Positions 53,301 to 64,000 are shown, counted from the first letter of the stretch. The stretch is 64,000 nucleotides of DNA from Apteryx mantelli (GCF_036417845.1 NC_089981.1:66863268-66927267), one strand, 5' to 3'. Made by a program: numbers and translations. Notes: generated by a model not told the origin, from the sequence alone.

Positions 53301-54589
53301 TCCCTGTATGAAGGATTTTCAAAGTTTGGCAAACTCATCAGGCTGTGTCAAGCCCTTAAAGAAAATAGGTGTTGCCAGACAATTAGCAGTCTGTGATATT
53401 AGCCATTTAAATATGGACATACTGCGTTTGGGATTGGAGTCCAGCAACTGGTTATGAATTGAATCCCTGGAGCTTTTTGCTCCTTTTCAAATTCTCTGCT
53501 TTGCTTTGCTTTGATTCCATTCAGCTAAATATAGCCTCCTAAGAGCCTGACATTTGTCAGTGCTTCATCCAAATCCTAATCAGATTCTGGCTGCAGAAGT
53601 ATACATATTATTGTTTTTGTTTTCTTTTTTTACATGACCCAGAATTGTGCAGTGGATAGAAGTTACAGGAGGCTCTTGTTTGGAGTAGCCTACATGAATG
53701 GGAACTCTTCATTTATCATGGGGAGGTGGCAGTTTGCTTTGAGAAACTTGAGTACCCAAATTGGAGAGCAGACACTGGAATTTACTAGAGTTCTTCCAGA
53801 GTCCAGAGTCCTTATTTAGGATCAGGTGTGTGAAGCTGAGGGAGGGAAGCGGGAGAAAAATTAAAAGGACACAGTCCAGATAAAAATAACTGGTCAAATG
53901 TTGTCCTCCTTAAAAGCTGCCAGTCCCACAAATGAGCATTCATGGCAGAGGGAAAGCATAAAGGAGCCTTTTGCCTTGCACTGTTTTAGAATAGAAAAAG
54001 GAGAATTTTAGCTCCTGTGATCAGGGAGCCTACAGTGAGCTTCCTAATGCTCTTTAAAGAGGGGAGCATGGCTTATGGGGAGGCACAGTCAAGGATACTG
54101 GGGCCTCTGGGCCATCTGCTGCCCTTGCGGACTCTTCCCAGGGATGACAGAGGCCTTCACCATTCTTGTTAGTCACCACTGTCTGGGCAATGGACATCTG
54201 AGTGATACCTGAAGTTAATTTGAATGATTATTTATACTTTTACCTCATCCTTCTCACTGTATGAATTCACAGTGATGATTTTGTTGGAGAGGTAGAGATG
54301 GGGTGAAAGGACTGGGTACAATCCTTTTCCTGCATGATGCGAGTTAGCTAATTGTCTGTGGCTATCACAGCTTGAGTGGGTTTTCATAAAGGTTTCACAA
54401 AAAGGGAAGCAGTCCTTTCAGTCAGTTCAAGGGGGTTTTTTGCACATAGGGATGAAAATGGAGGACTGCATAGAGATGGTGTGGAAGAAGCGAAGTTAGA
54501 TCTGCAAAATAAGATGGGCAGGATTAGACCTCATGCAGAGTAGTAATCATTATATTCCTTTTTCATACCCTTTGTTTGCCTTGAATGTT
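50371..54589. other. DIO2 intron, unique sequence
   Basis: No repeat family or exon is recognised here. An open frame of 162 codons at 51960-52448 (plus) lacks similarity to anything I know. A small AGGATGA/TCATCCT hairpin occurs near 52522-52540. Confidence 0.55.
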
Positions 54590-54730
54590 TAAACTGTAAG
54601 CTCCTTGGGACAGACTGTCTGCTTCTCTTGTTTTGGACATTGCCTAGCACAATGTGTCCCCAATCTAGGTTGGTCCCTGGACACTACTATAACAAATATG
54701 ATTATACATTAATAATAATGACAAAGTTTT
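54590..54730 (+). mobile_element. Ancient LINE (L2/L3-like) 3' tail
   Basis: GTAAGCTCCTTGGGACAGAC, TTGCCTAGCACAATGTG and CTGGACACTACTATAAC, followed by a TAATAA-type tail, match the 3' end shared by old amniote L2/CR1-L3 repeats. Family assignment is by eye. Confidence 0.6.
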
Positions 54731-55489
54731 AATAATAATGGCAATGACAAGCCCAAATCCTGTTGAATTTAGGTTCCAAACACTGCAGGAAGGGTTTTAA
54801 TTGTGGTTTTGTTCTGTTTTTTCACTTCGTTCATGATTCTTTTTATTTGAAAATGTCAATGAAAACAATTCTGCTAACTCTGAACTTTGTAAAACCAATG
54901 AAATATTTTTAATACCACACAATGTCTAGTTCAAAACCATGAAACTATACAACACAAGCTCTTTAGGACAGCATTTATTTCGCAAATTCCCTTCATTATA
55001 GTGAAAGGTGGAGAAAGACACTTCCTTACTTTGCCAGGCAAATTAATTACAAATAATAAGTATAGAAGGGTCATGCCTTTGTTCCAACCATTAAAAGACA
55101 TCTCCCAGAAGCAAAGAGGCACTAGACAGCTGAACAGCAGGTAAAGGATCATGTCCTTATATTACTTTTCACATATTACTTTGTGATAATGTTGCACAGC
55201 ATGCACTTACCTTACCAAAAGCTATGGCAGCTTTCCAGGCTATACTGCTTTACATACCAGTGTTTTTAAGAATAAATGTACCCATTAGACAGGCAGAAGT
55301 AGCCAGAGGTGTCTCTGGTAATTTATTCATGCCTCCCCAAAATGCCTCAGAGAGGTGTCACCGCATGTTTACTAAACCAATCCACTTGCTACTAACTCCC
55401 GAGTTGGGCCTGTGCTCTGAAGTCAGGATCCTGTCCCAAACTTTCTCTCAGTTCTGTCATGCCACAGCTTGCTGTTGGCCCTTTTTAGA

Positions 55490-55830
55490 GATGGCAAAAA
55501 GCCGGAGACGTACATACACCCCGCCGTTAGCAGCCACCTGCTGAGACCCCAGTGTCACCGTATGGTCCCTATGCACACATGTGCCTGTGTGCACACGGGC
55601 ACGTTACCTGCACAGGCGCATCACTCGGCCGCTCCAGAGAGCAGGGAGCATTAAAAGAAATCCCTGACCGAGCTCTTGGCCCGCACAGCACCGTGCTGGG
55701 CACCCATCAGGACAAGCCTCCAGCTCCCAGTTCTGGCTGGGACTGGCAGCTCTGACACAAAACTTGCCGCTGGCACTGCAAGACCGCTCAGCACTCTGCA
55801 CCTCAGCACTGGCCCCTGGTGTGGAAAACT
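55490..55830. other. CpG-rich patch in the DIO2 intron with a 22-bp palindrome
   Basis: A GC-rich block (CCCCGCCG, CTCGGCCGC, GACCGAGC, CACCGTGC) contrasts with the AT-rich flanks. It contains a 22-bp palindrome with one mismatched pair at 55581-55602, built on GTGTGCACAC. I see no conserved protein. A regulatory role or an alternative exon is possible but unproven. Confidence 0.45.
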
Positions 55831-56159
55831 CCTCTTGTAGCCATTTAAAAAGCATATTAAGATAATAATTTCTCTCTTTTCGGAATCCTGGCGAGTGGAT
55901 TCATCCCAGTACTAAAGTACAGAATTTACAGGGTAATAAAGCATTTAAAATAGATACAATGCTTAAAAAAAAAAAAAAAACTTTTCTAGCTGTTTCTCTG
56001 GGTTTCTGTAAGATATGTGACATATTCAGTATATATGTTGTGGGATGAAACAAAATCTTCATTGGCATTTGTACAGATGGCTTATATAAATTACACAGGG
56101 GGTATTTGAACACCCTCCCAAAAATCTCTTTTGTTTTTTTTCTTCTATCTATGGGGGTT

Positions 56160-56202
56160 GGTCCATCCATATCTATACATACATATGGGCGCATATATAT
56201 TC

Positions 56203-56233
<31 letters not shown>

Positions 56234-56405
56234 TATACATACAATAACAGTGGACTGACTCCTGAAAGAGCCAATTATGTATGCCTATGTGCATTTATGC
56301 ATTTATACACATATATGTATGTCTATGTACATATAAACACACATGTATATATCTTTATATATACATACACATATGAATGTATAAATACACACACACTTAT
56401 ACATA
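56160..56405 (+). repeat. Long AT/AC/GT alternating repeat field in the DIO2 intron
   Basis: About 250 bp dominated by ATAT, ACAC and TATG units, including about ten AC units at 56214-56233. A gap near 56240-56280 is more complex. It is likely unstable in length and able to form Z-DNA or cruciforms. Confidence 0.85.
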
Positions 56406-58544
56406 CATGACTTGCTCTTCAGAAGTCAATCCACTCATCACTTCTGTAGATAAAGAAGAACAACAATAAATTAAAAAGTAACATCTAAATAACAAAACAT
56501 CACCATACTTGCACTCTTCCAGTTATATGGTTATTATAACTTGACTGCTGTCTCTGTTTATCCCTATGACGATAACTAATCTGGTCCTAAAGACTCCCTT
56601 GTTGTAACATAAAACATGCTTGCTTCTTAGGAAAGAATAGGAGAAGGATGTTATATAAATGAAAAAGAGGTGCAAGGTAGACAATATCAACATTGAGTGT
56701 GACAGATACTGAACTCAGAGCTCAGGAAGTAAAAAGAAATACATTAATCATTGATAAAATGTACCTAAGAAAATAAACAAGCGATCAATTATTTTGATTT
56801 CACTGGGACAGTAAAGTGTGGGGAAGTCATATAAAATGTCCCAATAAAAGAGAATACTGAATATGTGCATATACAATATATCAGACTGCATTGTTCACCC
56901 ACTGAGAAAGTTAAAATCCTCAACTGTTGCCTGGTAATCTTGCCTATGAAACAAATGTCCTAACCAAAATGTTTTGTGCAATAATACTTAATAACTACAA
57001 AAAGCAGAATAAAAGCAAGTTGAAATTTGTGTAAGATATTCCAAAGTTTTACTAGAAGGGGAAATGTATCAGAATAGCTATTTTCAGATACATTCTTTTT
57101 CAGCTATTCCAAAATCATCTCTTGTACACACTAGTCTTGAAATAAAGTCACTTAATTCTGGAATAGTCTGTGTGCTTCCAAGGCAGAACTATTTTCTTGG
57201 AATAAATTTATTTTTAATCTACAAACCAGTATCTATCCAGGAACTTTTTCTGGAATGGCTTCCAGAAATTTTTCTTCTGTTTATGAAGTACTCTTATGCA
57301 AAATGCTGTGAAATGTAGTCAGAAAGAGTTCCATGTAAGTGATATACAGCATAGTACAACCAAGCGTAGCTATTGTTCTAATCCAGAGCGCTCTGCTAAC
57401 TGGCAGTCTAGCTTTGGTCTACCTCAGCCATCTGCAATTCAGCTATTCTAGCTGAAGAATGGTGATTATATCATAAATAGTCCTGAATGGAACGAATTTA
57501 AGCACATGCTTAAGTACTTTGCTAATGCCTGATTTCAACTAGAAAACTAGAGCAATAAGCAAACATGGTTGTAATAAAGGCTACATTTTGCAATGCTGTT
57601 TAATATCCTGATTCTCCAATAATTTCATTTCCTACCTGTCCTAATTGGCTAAGATTAAGATATTACAATTAGATGATCCCACTCAGGATTTAAGAAAAGA
57701 TATTTTAAGGAAGAAGAGGCTTTGTGGGACAGTCTTTAATCTATTTAACATGCTTTTTTAACATTTACACTGCAAACCAGGATATATTTGAAATTTTTTC
57801 AACTCTATCAGTACAGCTTTCCAGTTCAACCACTTTTTTCTTTCTCTTCCTTGCAGAAGCAGCAGAAAACTCTCCACTGTTATGAAAGCAACAACTCTTC
57901 TCCTTCTCCTAATATTGCTCAATTTATTGTCCCCTTTAGAATTTGATTTCTAAATTTACTCTGTATCTCTGTGACAATCAAGGTTTTCCAAAGACCTTCT
58001 GGCCTGGCCCATAATTCTATGAAGGAAAATGTAGTCTTTCCATTAATTGCTGGAATTGATTAGTTCTTCATTAAGGATACCTGGTATGAATGGATTTTTC
58101 CCTCTTTTTGGTACAATGTTAGAAAATCTGGCTATTTTGAAGTTTGTATGAATTTTTCTGCTGAGTTCACTGAGGCCAAGAATTTGTTCTAGGGACCTTA
58201 AAGCCTGACTGGCATAAACAACCTAAGTCATTTAAAGGTGATAAGGGAGAGTTTTCCGTTACTAAGTTCAAGGTATGTGTTGCATTGCCAAAACCAAAAA
58301 TAGCACAGAGCCATCCTCCCTCTAGATCCAAGGGTTGACAGCAGCAGTAGCTGAGGGAAACCCAAAGCATGTCTTTGGAAAGTATAAAAAGGCATGCAAC
58401 ATATTTATTTTAAAGCATTTTATATTATTTAAACAGAATGAAATTGAAGATATTTCATGAATATGAGGTTCCTTACAGCTGCACACCTTCCCAGTCCCTG
58501 GCCCACATACAGATCACAAATGTAGAAACTGGAAACTTGGCTGT

Positions 58545-58665
58545 TCCACTAGAGCCTTGACCAAGTTGCACGTTACCTGTCCTGCCTTGCCTTGTCTGTA
58601 AAATGGGAACAGTTGTGTTTACCAGCCTACTTAACAAGACCACAGAAAAATTTCCTTACCTAATG
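58545..58665 (+). mobile_element. MIR-like SINE fragment
   Basis: CCTTGACCAAGTTGCACG, then TGTCTGTAAAATGGGAACAG, matches the MIR segment with CTGTAAAATGGGGATAA. It lies in the DIO2 intron. Confidence 0.6.
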
Positions 58666-59104
58666 TCCATGAAGAGACTAAAAAAAAGAAACTAGAAGGG
58701 CTAGCAAAATAGTGAGCTTCAATATTCAGCATTACTTTATTTGGGTAGCCAGCTGGCTGATTCTTATGGTGCCATTAAGAGGCTGATCCATTTGGCAAGA
58801 TGTAATACTATTTATATGTCTTACACTGAAAAATAATGTACCCATGGCTTGGATTTCAGGCTAGGTAGTTTGTATCCCATATCACAAAGCCAACAAAACA
58901 GCTCTTCACATCTCTAGGTAAGAGTGAATACAAGAGCCATTGTGGGGGAATGAAAGGGGACTGGGGGGAAGGTGACACAAAAAGAAATCTTTCAGAAGAT
59001 ATAGAGCTATCGCCTGGACAGGTCTCCTATGACCTCATGACATCAGATGGGGCATGTTAAATTAGATGGTCTAAATAAGACAACCCATTCTAACAGAGTG
59101 AGCA

Positions 59105-59275
59105 CTGTTTTGGAAGCCACAGGGCTCTGAATCCAGCTCTTCTACTTACTAACTGGGTGGCCTGTGTGAGAATTTTCATCTCTTAGGGTCCTCGTTTTCA
59201 GTCTATAAAAGGGAACTATAACTACCTCATGAGACCTGGGCAGTACCACTGGGTAATGTTTGTACAAAACTTAAA
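59105..59275 (+). mobile_element. MIR SINE, nearly full length
   Basis: In order it shows CTCTGAATCCAGCTC, CTACTTACTAACTGGGTGGC, a diverged TTTTCATCTC segment, GTCTATAAAAGGGAACTATA, ACTACCTCATGAG and GTAATGTTTGTACAAAACTT. This is the full MIR layout from core to tail. It sits in the DIO2 intron opposite to the gene. Confidence 0.75.
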
Positions 59276-59669
59276 AGGAAAAAAAAAAAGTTGCATAATT
59301 GCTATTAGCTTTATTAACTTAAATCACCAGGCAGCTGTCCCTCAGCTAGTCAAGCTCATTTTTAATCTCTGACATGTCCCACTGTCACTGCTTTCATGAG
59401 GGAAAAAAGGCTCACTGTTTCTCTCTGTCCAGTTTTACCTGGATGCTTCCTTCAATGTAAAAATTAACAAATGAGTAAGAGAAAGTGCCAGTATAACGAC
59501 AAAGGCTCATTTTCATCCTTTAACTAAAATAATTCTATACACAGATAGATGTTATCTATGTAACATAGAGAGCTCTATCTCAAGATACAGTCTATGTACA
59601 GCCTCTGAGGATCTACATGGCAAACGATTAAACGACCGCTTTAAAAATATTTAGAACGTTATTTATTTA

Positions 59670-59850
59670 TTCCCAGACAAAGATCTTGAAGTACTTTATA
59701 AGCATGAAGAGTATTATTCTTACTGGCGGGGAAACTGAGGCACAGCTAAGTGACATGGCCATGGCTGCAGAAAGGAGTCAGTGGCAGAACAGGCAGGCAG
59801 GCAGCAGCTCCCCAGTCTCCCGAGTCGAGCCTCTGCCCCCGCCTTGGACT
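59670..59850 (-). mobile_element. MIR SINE next to the DIO2 exon 1 donor
   Basis: GAAACTGAGGCACAG (59731-59745), AAGTGACATGGCC and GGAGTCAGTGGCAGAACAGG read as a minus-strand MIR. It is preceded by AAGTACTTTATAAGC, which matches the MIR tail reversed. It ends about 105 bp from the splice donor, on the gene's strand. Confidence 0.75.
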
Positions 59851-59956
59851 GCGTCTCCTTTGGGCTATCCCCCAAACTGAACTTCGGAGGGGAAGGCGCG
59901 GTGAGCGCGCAGAGCCGTGGACAGCCGGTTTTGGGGACCCCGGGGCGCGCACCCAC

Positions 59957-60178
59957 CTGCTTGTAGGCGTCCAGGAGGAAGCTGTTCCAGACGCAGCGCA
60001 GCCCCTCCGAGGTGAGCATCCTCCGCCACTCGCCGCGCGCAGCCTTGGAGCGGCTCAGGAACAGCACCATGTGCTTCAGGAGGATCACGGAGTCATACAG
60101 GGCAAGAAAGAGGCAGTTGGAGAAAAAAACCGGCAAGATCTGCAGCGTGATCAGCAAATCCACACTTAGCAGCCCCAT
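59957..60178 (-). CDS. DIO2: DIO2 exon 1 coding part: type II iodothyronine deiodinase, N-terminus
   Basis: This exon encodes residues 1-74 of the ER-membrane selenoenzyme that converts thyroxine (T4) to active T3 by outer-ring deiodination. It begins MGLLSVDLLITLQILPVFF and ends LLDAYKQ, which I recognise as DIO2. Residues about 8-34 form one hydrophobic membrane-anchor helix, followed by the basic linker SRSKAARGEWRR. The start ATG has A at -3 and G at +4, a strong initiation context. The exon is 222 nt, ends in phase 0, and its donor reads CAG|GTGGGT (GT at 59955-59956). The junction after AYKQ matches the intron position I recall for mammalian DIO2. I see no frameshift or stop. The open frame runs on past the donor, but that continuation is intronic and GC-rich rather than deiodinase-like. 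Confidence 0.97.
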
Positions 60179-60210
60179 CTTCCTTGCTGCTTCTCTTCAC
60201 CCGGATGCCT

Positions 60211-60634
60211 TCAGCTCCCTTTTTTGCCCTGTACCCTCATTTAAAAAAATAAAGTAAAAAGCATTTTGAAAGCCTCATTACCCCTCTGGCTGCTTCTCCC
60301 TTTAAAATGAGCAAAGATAGTTAAATATGAGCAGCCTGGTTAACTGCATGATACCCATTCAATTCGGAGTTCCTTTTTATTTCTCAGAAACTAAGATGTT
60401 AGCAAAAATTCTTCCCTTAACCAGGAGATCTTCTAATTTGGTTGAAGAGAGAGGCAGCTGTGTTTCCAATTCCCTGCAGTTATAAAATTTAAGCTGAGAT
60501 TGTTAATTGTTAACTTTCCTGCACTATCCCATTGTTTCTGAGCTATTTAAGCACTGCACGGACCTCTCATTTCTGTGTCACTAAAGCTAGCTACCAGGTG
60601 CAACAATACTTTTTTAAAAAAGGTCTATGTACAT
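60211..60634 (-). promoter_or_regulatory. DIO2: Cluster of seven short upstream ORFs in the DIO2 leader
   Basis: In 5' to 3' order on the minus strand: 60614-60634 (MYIDLF), 60547-60570 (MRGPCSA), 60524-60532 (MG), 60302-60358 (18 codons starting MGIMQL), 60237-60278 (MRLSKCFLLYFFK), 60241-60264 (MLFTLFF) and 60211-60240 (MRVQGKKGS). All stop before the main ATG at 60178, the last one 32 nt upstream. The 60237-60278 ORF ends in an ATGA overlap with the last ORF, an arrangement that could allow reinitiation. They likely reduce DIO2 translation, as shown for this gene in other species, but their use here is inferred. Confidence 0.65.
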
Positions 60635-60643
60635 AAACTTTCT

Positions 60644-60735
60644 GTTCCTTCCTCCCTCCCTCCCTGTCTTTCCTTCTCTCTCTCTCTCCCCCCCTCCCTC
60701 TTTCTGTTCCTGCCTTCCTCCTCTCGCCCTCTCTC
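60644..60735 (-). repeat. GA-rich (polypurine) tract in the DIO2 leader
   Basis: On the plus strand this is CT-rich, with TCCC, TCTC and C6 runs, so the DIO2 transcript reads as GA repeats starting about 40 nt after the predicted cap site. It is a simple repeat with the potential to form a triplex or bind GAGA-type factors. Confidence 0.75.
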
Positions 60736-60799
60736 TTGCTATCTGTCTATGGTGCAAAGTGCTTTCCCCTCTGGAGTCCTAGCTTGCTTCCCTGAAGCC

Positions 60800-60871
60800 T
60801 TTTATACATTCCCTGGCTAATTGCTGCAATAGAGAAATGAAACCCTAATCTTAGTAAAGATCTTGACGTCA
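60800..60871 (-). promoter_or_regulatory. DIO2: DIO2 core promoter: CRE and TATA box
   Basis: Reading on the minus strand, the palindrome TTGACGTCAA holds a perfect cAMP response element, TGACGTCA (60864-60871). About 58 bp downstream is TATAAAAGG (TATA box 60800-60806). Between them, ATTGCAGCAAT (60820-60830) resembles paired C/EBP half-sites. The TATA box predicts a start near 60776 and puts the CRE at about -90, which matches the CRE position known for human DIO2. In birds, hypothalamic DIO2 is induced by TSH through cAMP during the photoperiodic response, so this CRE is the likely target. Start site and factor binding are inferred. Confidence 0.85.
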
Positions 60872-63800
60872 ATGTAAAAGAGGGCTTTACTTTGGCCAGG
60901 ACTGCAGTGAATAGAAAAGTGAAATTCTCAAAACTTTTTTTTTTTTCAGAGAGAAGAGAAAAAGAGAGAGAGGGAGAGACAGCAAGGGTGGAACTTTGCT
61001 TTGCTTTGAAAAGGAAAAAGAAAAAAAAACTATGCTTCTGACGGCTCTTAAGAAATGCTTTCAAATTTTGGAAAAAGTATTTTCATATGACGTGGAAGGT
61101 GACACAGCAATGCAGGCTTCTGTTGTGGATGTTTTTTTCTCATGGCTGTTTTTTTCTTTGCCCTTTTGTCTTTTCCAGGAAGGTGTGTGAGTTGATGCAT
61201 CCCAAGAAAGGGCACATTTCTGTACTTTTCCCTCCCACCTCCATCAAGTACAACGTGTATAGTGTTTTAAATATCTTTTTGTTTTCTTGGTATTTAAGGA
61301 AATATAAGTAAACACCCAGCACTGACTTCATCTACTGATGTGTAAAAGAAAAAGATAAGAGAAAGAGAAAAAATAAGTTTTTGAAGGAGTTGGGGATTTT
61401 TAAGCTGAAGTTCTCCACTTAAAAAATAATATGCTACATCCTTAAGTGATGTTAATCAGCTGAGCTTCAAGGACTTCAGTATTCCCCTATGATGATAACT
61501 ATTTACAACCTTAAGTCCAATAAGAATAACTTATCTTTGGTTAAAAGCTTATAAAAAAGGAAAGGAAGGAAGTTTCCCCTGGCAGAGCCATGTGTGCTTT
61601 CACAACCACAAGCCTCCCCTGCAGCACCAAGCTGAAGGAGGTTTGTTCTGTTCATTTGCACTTCTCTTTGTTTCTCCTTTTTTTCCCAATTTTTAGTCCT
61701 CTTTCCACATGATTCTTTTTTGGTACAGTAGACACATTTTTGGCTTTTTTAGGTTCTAACTTCCTTAGGTAAATATTTTTTTGTATTTTATGTTACGGAC
61801 ATCAATAATTTTATTTTTGAGTGGATGTCTTCCCCAGGTGCTTATGTAGCCTCTCATCTCCAGATACATTTAATTCCCAGAGATGCCAGTGTGATGTCTA
61901 ACCTCTGTCAACTCACTGATGAGCCACATCCTTGATGAGTAGTACAAGCTTCCTTCAGTAATACATCTTAGTCTTCATCAATCATCGCTATCCTTCCACT
62001 ACTATGAAGTGCAGAAGGCAAACAGCATCAATCTTCCCTACTCCAGGGTCTTTTATTTTCAGATGTTGTAATGTCAGCGGGTTGTCACTCCACTAGGATG
62101 CATACTTCTAGATTGGCCTTCCCATCTCTTGACTTGCAATCGCCAAATAAAAGTTTGTTTAGGTAACATAATATCAGCCATTTGTAAAAGATATCAACCA
62201 GATGGGATCTCTCCTGCAAATGTTTACTCAAATAACTTTCAAAGGTTACACACATGTAAATCTGTGACCTTTTGTGTTACTGGCATAAATAAAGAAGGAA
62301 CTAAGTTTCTTTTCAAACTAGAACAATTTTTAAGTCAAATTGCCGGTGGTGACAGTGTTCCATTACCATAGGAAGGATTGCAACCCCATGGATTTGGCTT
62401 TATTACTACCCTGCAAAAACAAGTTATAAACAGCCATTTATACATCCCCACACATGAATGAGTCAGCATGCCCTTGTCCTGTGAGCACAACGCAGGAACA
62501 AGGGTCCCCTGAGCTGCAAAACTAGCTTACTGCCTGACCCCAGGCAAGCATACCTAATCACTTGATTATAAGCACTCTAAAGCCTAGATTACCCCTCCTA
62601 TAGATCCATCACTAACACATACATGATTCTGTCTGTGAAGACCCCCTTTCTTTGTTTTGGGAAGGTTTGTTAAAAGGCAAGTTTGGGGACTGTTGATCAC
62701 TGTGTCAAATGAATCATCAGCCACTGTTACCGAGAACAGTTTGCAAACAGCTCTGAGGACAGTCCAGCTCAGGCTCTTCCTGTTCCCCAGAGGTAAAGTC
62801 AGGCTAGAAACTACACTGAGAACACACTGTCTTCTGGGTTCCCTTAAAACTACTGCCCTTACACAGAGAGTGCTGCATGGGTGAAGAGGTTGTTTGTAAG
62901 ACAACTAGAAACCAGACAGTTTTGGAGCTTTGAAGTGCATCTAAAGTTGAACAGCAAGCCCACTTGTGTCAGCTGCTATTTCGTATTTATTCTGTCACCT
63001 TTCTTGCCTATGAGGTAGACTGTACATATTGAATTAAATGGAACTACCTCAAACTGCATATTTGAGAGTTTCAGTCAAGAGATACTGATAACTACTTAAT
63101 CCAACCATAAAGTCAAAAATCTTTTGACTAAATAAAAATGAAAAAAGACACTTGCCATTGCTGTCTTCAGAAGCAGTAAGTCCCTGCAGGGCACAGGTAT
63201 TGCTTCTAAGCTTGACGATCGGCATATAGCAGCCCTCAGTACAGAATGAAAGCGTAATCCTTGCTGCTCTTATTGATATCACTTCTCTCCTCCTCAGCTG
63301 AAGCAATTCATCCATGTGTTCATCTCTCTCAGAGACCAAAAGCACAGGGGAAACCACTATTTGCACCTGTTGTAAAAGACAGGTACAAATGAGTATCTAC
63401 AGCATATTCTCAGTGCTGAAGCCTACAGTCTCTCACTACTGCCCTGAAGATTCTCTTGAATCAAGGAAGAAAGGCCCAAAACTTCAGACCTTGAGGCACT
63501 GAGAGAGCCCTTGCTCTCCTGAAGGAAAAACAGATGAATTTGATACACAAGGAAGAATTAGGCAGGGATGAAGATACACACTGAAGAACTGAGATAGGGT
63601 TCAATTAAAGCTCATTTCAATTACCTGCTCTGCCATACCTTCCTATATTATTTGCATATAGCCCTACAATGTACCTCAGTTCTGCATCAGCAAAAGAAAA
63701 TAAAAGTACTACCATAATCTATGGAGCAGTCAGGTTCAGTAATGGGAAATTAAACATATCATCCATAATTTGTCAAGGTGGAATGAGCAAAGCCAACAAC

Positions 63801-64000
63801 ATTAAAGCATTCACTGTTACTAGAACTTGTATGTGGCTAAAGTCAACAGTATCGGTATAGATGTCCACATTCTGTAATGTTTATGGAAATCAGTGCCATC
63901 AAAACCATATCCATGCATAGCTTCATGTTTCTTCCCAGTTTCAACCACAGTAGCATGAAGATTAGGACACGAGCAGCCAGTAAGTTTGTTTACTGCGACT
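60872..64000. other. DIO2 upstream flank
   Basis: Just upstream of the CRE lies an AG-rich run on the plus strand (60949-61020). Beyond it is AT-rich unique sequence without a recognised gene. A minus-strand open frame at 63049-63366 (105 codons, with RDEHMDELLQLRRRE) is unrecognised. Further DIO2 regulatory sites are expected here but cannot be picked out by eye. Confidence 0.55.

Larger units (their letters stand above)
54731..58544. other. DIO2 intron, mostly unique sequence
   Basis: Apart from the CpG-rich patch at 55490-55830, the A-run at 55964-55980 and the dinucleotide field at 56160-56405, this is AT-rich unique sequence with no recognised exon. Confidence 0.55.
47775..59956 (-). 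other. DIO2: DIO2 intron 1
   Basis: This is a 12,182-nt GT-AG intron in phase 0 between codons 74 and 75. The donor is CAG|GTGGGT. The acceptor follows a modest T-rich tract and ends CTATCAG, with CTAAC about 31 nt upstream as a plausible branch point. It holds two CR1 fragments, MIR-like pieces, a LINE tail, a CpG-rich patch and long dinucleotide repeats, all listed separately. I see no convincing additional coding exon. Confidence 0.93.
60179..60776 (-). other. DIO2: DIO2 5' untranslated region
   Basis: This is the predicted leader of about 600 nt between the TATA-defined start and the main ATG. Its first part (60644-60735) is nearly pure purine on the transcribed strand, and the rest is AT-rich with several upstream ORFs. 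A long leader with inhibitory upstream ORFs is a known feature of vertebrate DIO2. The 5' end is approximate, and I cannot exclude an intron within the leader. Confidence 0.7.

Noticed and set aside
59720..59956. Continuation of the exon 1 frame past AYKQ
   Set aside because: A good splice donor follows AYKQ, and exon 2 resumes the deiodinase in phase. The continuation runs into a MIR SINE.
63049..63366. 105-codon minus-strand frame, considered as a CEP128 or other neighbour exon
   Set aside because: I could not match it to CEP128 or another gene, and no convincing splice sites frame it.
1..64000. A novel multi-gene or defence-type system, CRISPR array, tRNA or operon
   Set aside because: The window is vertebrate DNA with one spliced gene. 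I found no spaced direct repeats, tRNA cloverleaf or gene cluster.

Overview
This is vertebrate nuclear DNA, most likely from a bird: AT-rich, low in repeats, with a CR1 retrotransposon whose 3' end carries the avian-type ATTCTGTG octamer. Turtle or crocodilian origin is less likely but not excluded. I can defend one protein-coding gene, DIO2 (type II iodothyronine deiodinase), complete and on the minus strand. I see no prokaryotic features, tRNA, rRNA or CRISPR array.

DIO2 layout, read right to left. A CRE (60864-60871) and a TATA box (60800-60806) define the promoter, with transcription starting near 60776. The leader of about 600 nt has seven short upstream ORFs and a GA-rich tract. Exon 1 coding is 59957-60178 (74 codons, phase 0). 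The intron is 12,182 nt (47775-59956). Exon 2 coding is 47157-47774 and contains the catalytic selenocysteine UGA (residue 132). A second in-frame UGA (residue 265) is followed by 14 more sense codons and a TAA. The 3' UTR is about 4.8 kb and holds a form-2 SECIS element (about 42620-42700), then AATAAA at 42407-42412. The predicted mRNA is about 6.2 kb.

The intron holds two 5'-truncated CR1 copies of different age, both on the gene's strand, several MIR-like SINE fragments, a LINE tail, a CpG-rich patch and an AT/AC/GT repeat field. One MIR fragment ends about 105 bp from the exon 1 donor.

Positions 1-42389 lie downstream of DIO2 and look intergenic. I find no exon there, only microsatellites, an old L2-like LINE remnant, a few MIR fragments, hairpins, a CpG-rich patch near 31.7-32.4 kb and clusters of transcription-factor motifs. 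Known amniote gene order would put NRXN3 beyond the low-coordinate end and CEP128/TSHR beyond the high end; neither is visible here.

The parts work as one expression unit: a cAMP-responsive promoter, a leader likely to restrain translation, a SECIS-dependent coding region and a distal SECIS. I found no undescribed multi-gene system. The points most worth a second look are the readable second UGA with its extension, the early poly(A) signal that would remove the SECIS, the tandem perfect MEF2 sites downstream of the gene, and the two unexplained CpG-rich patches.
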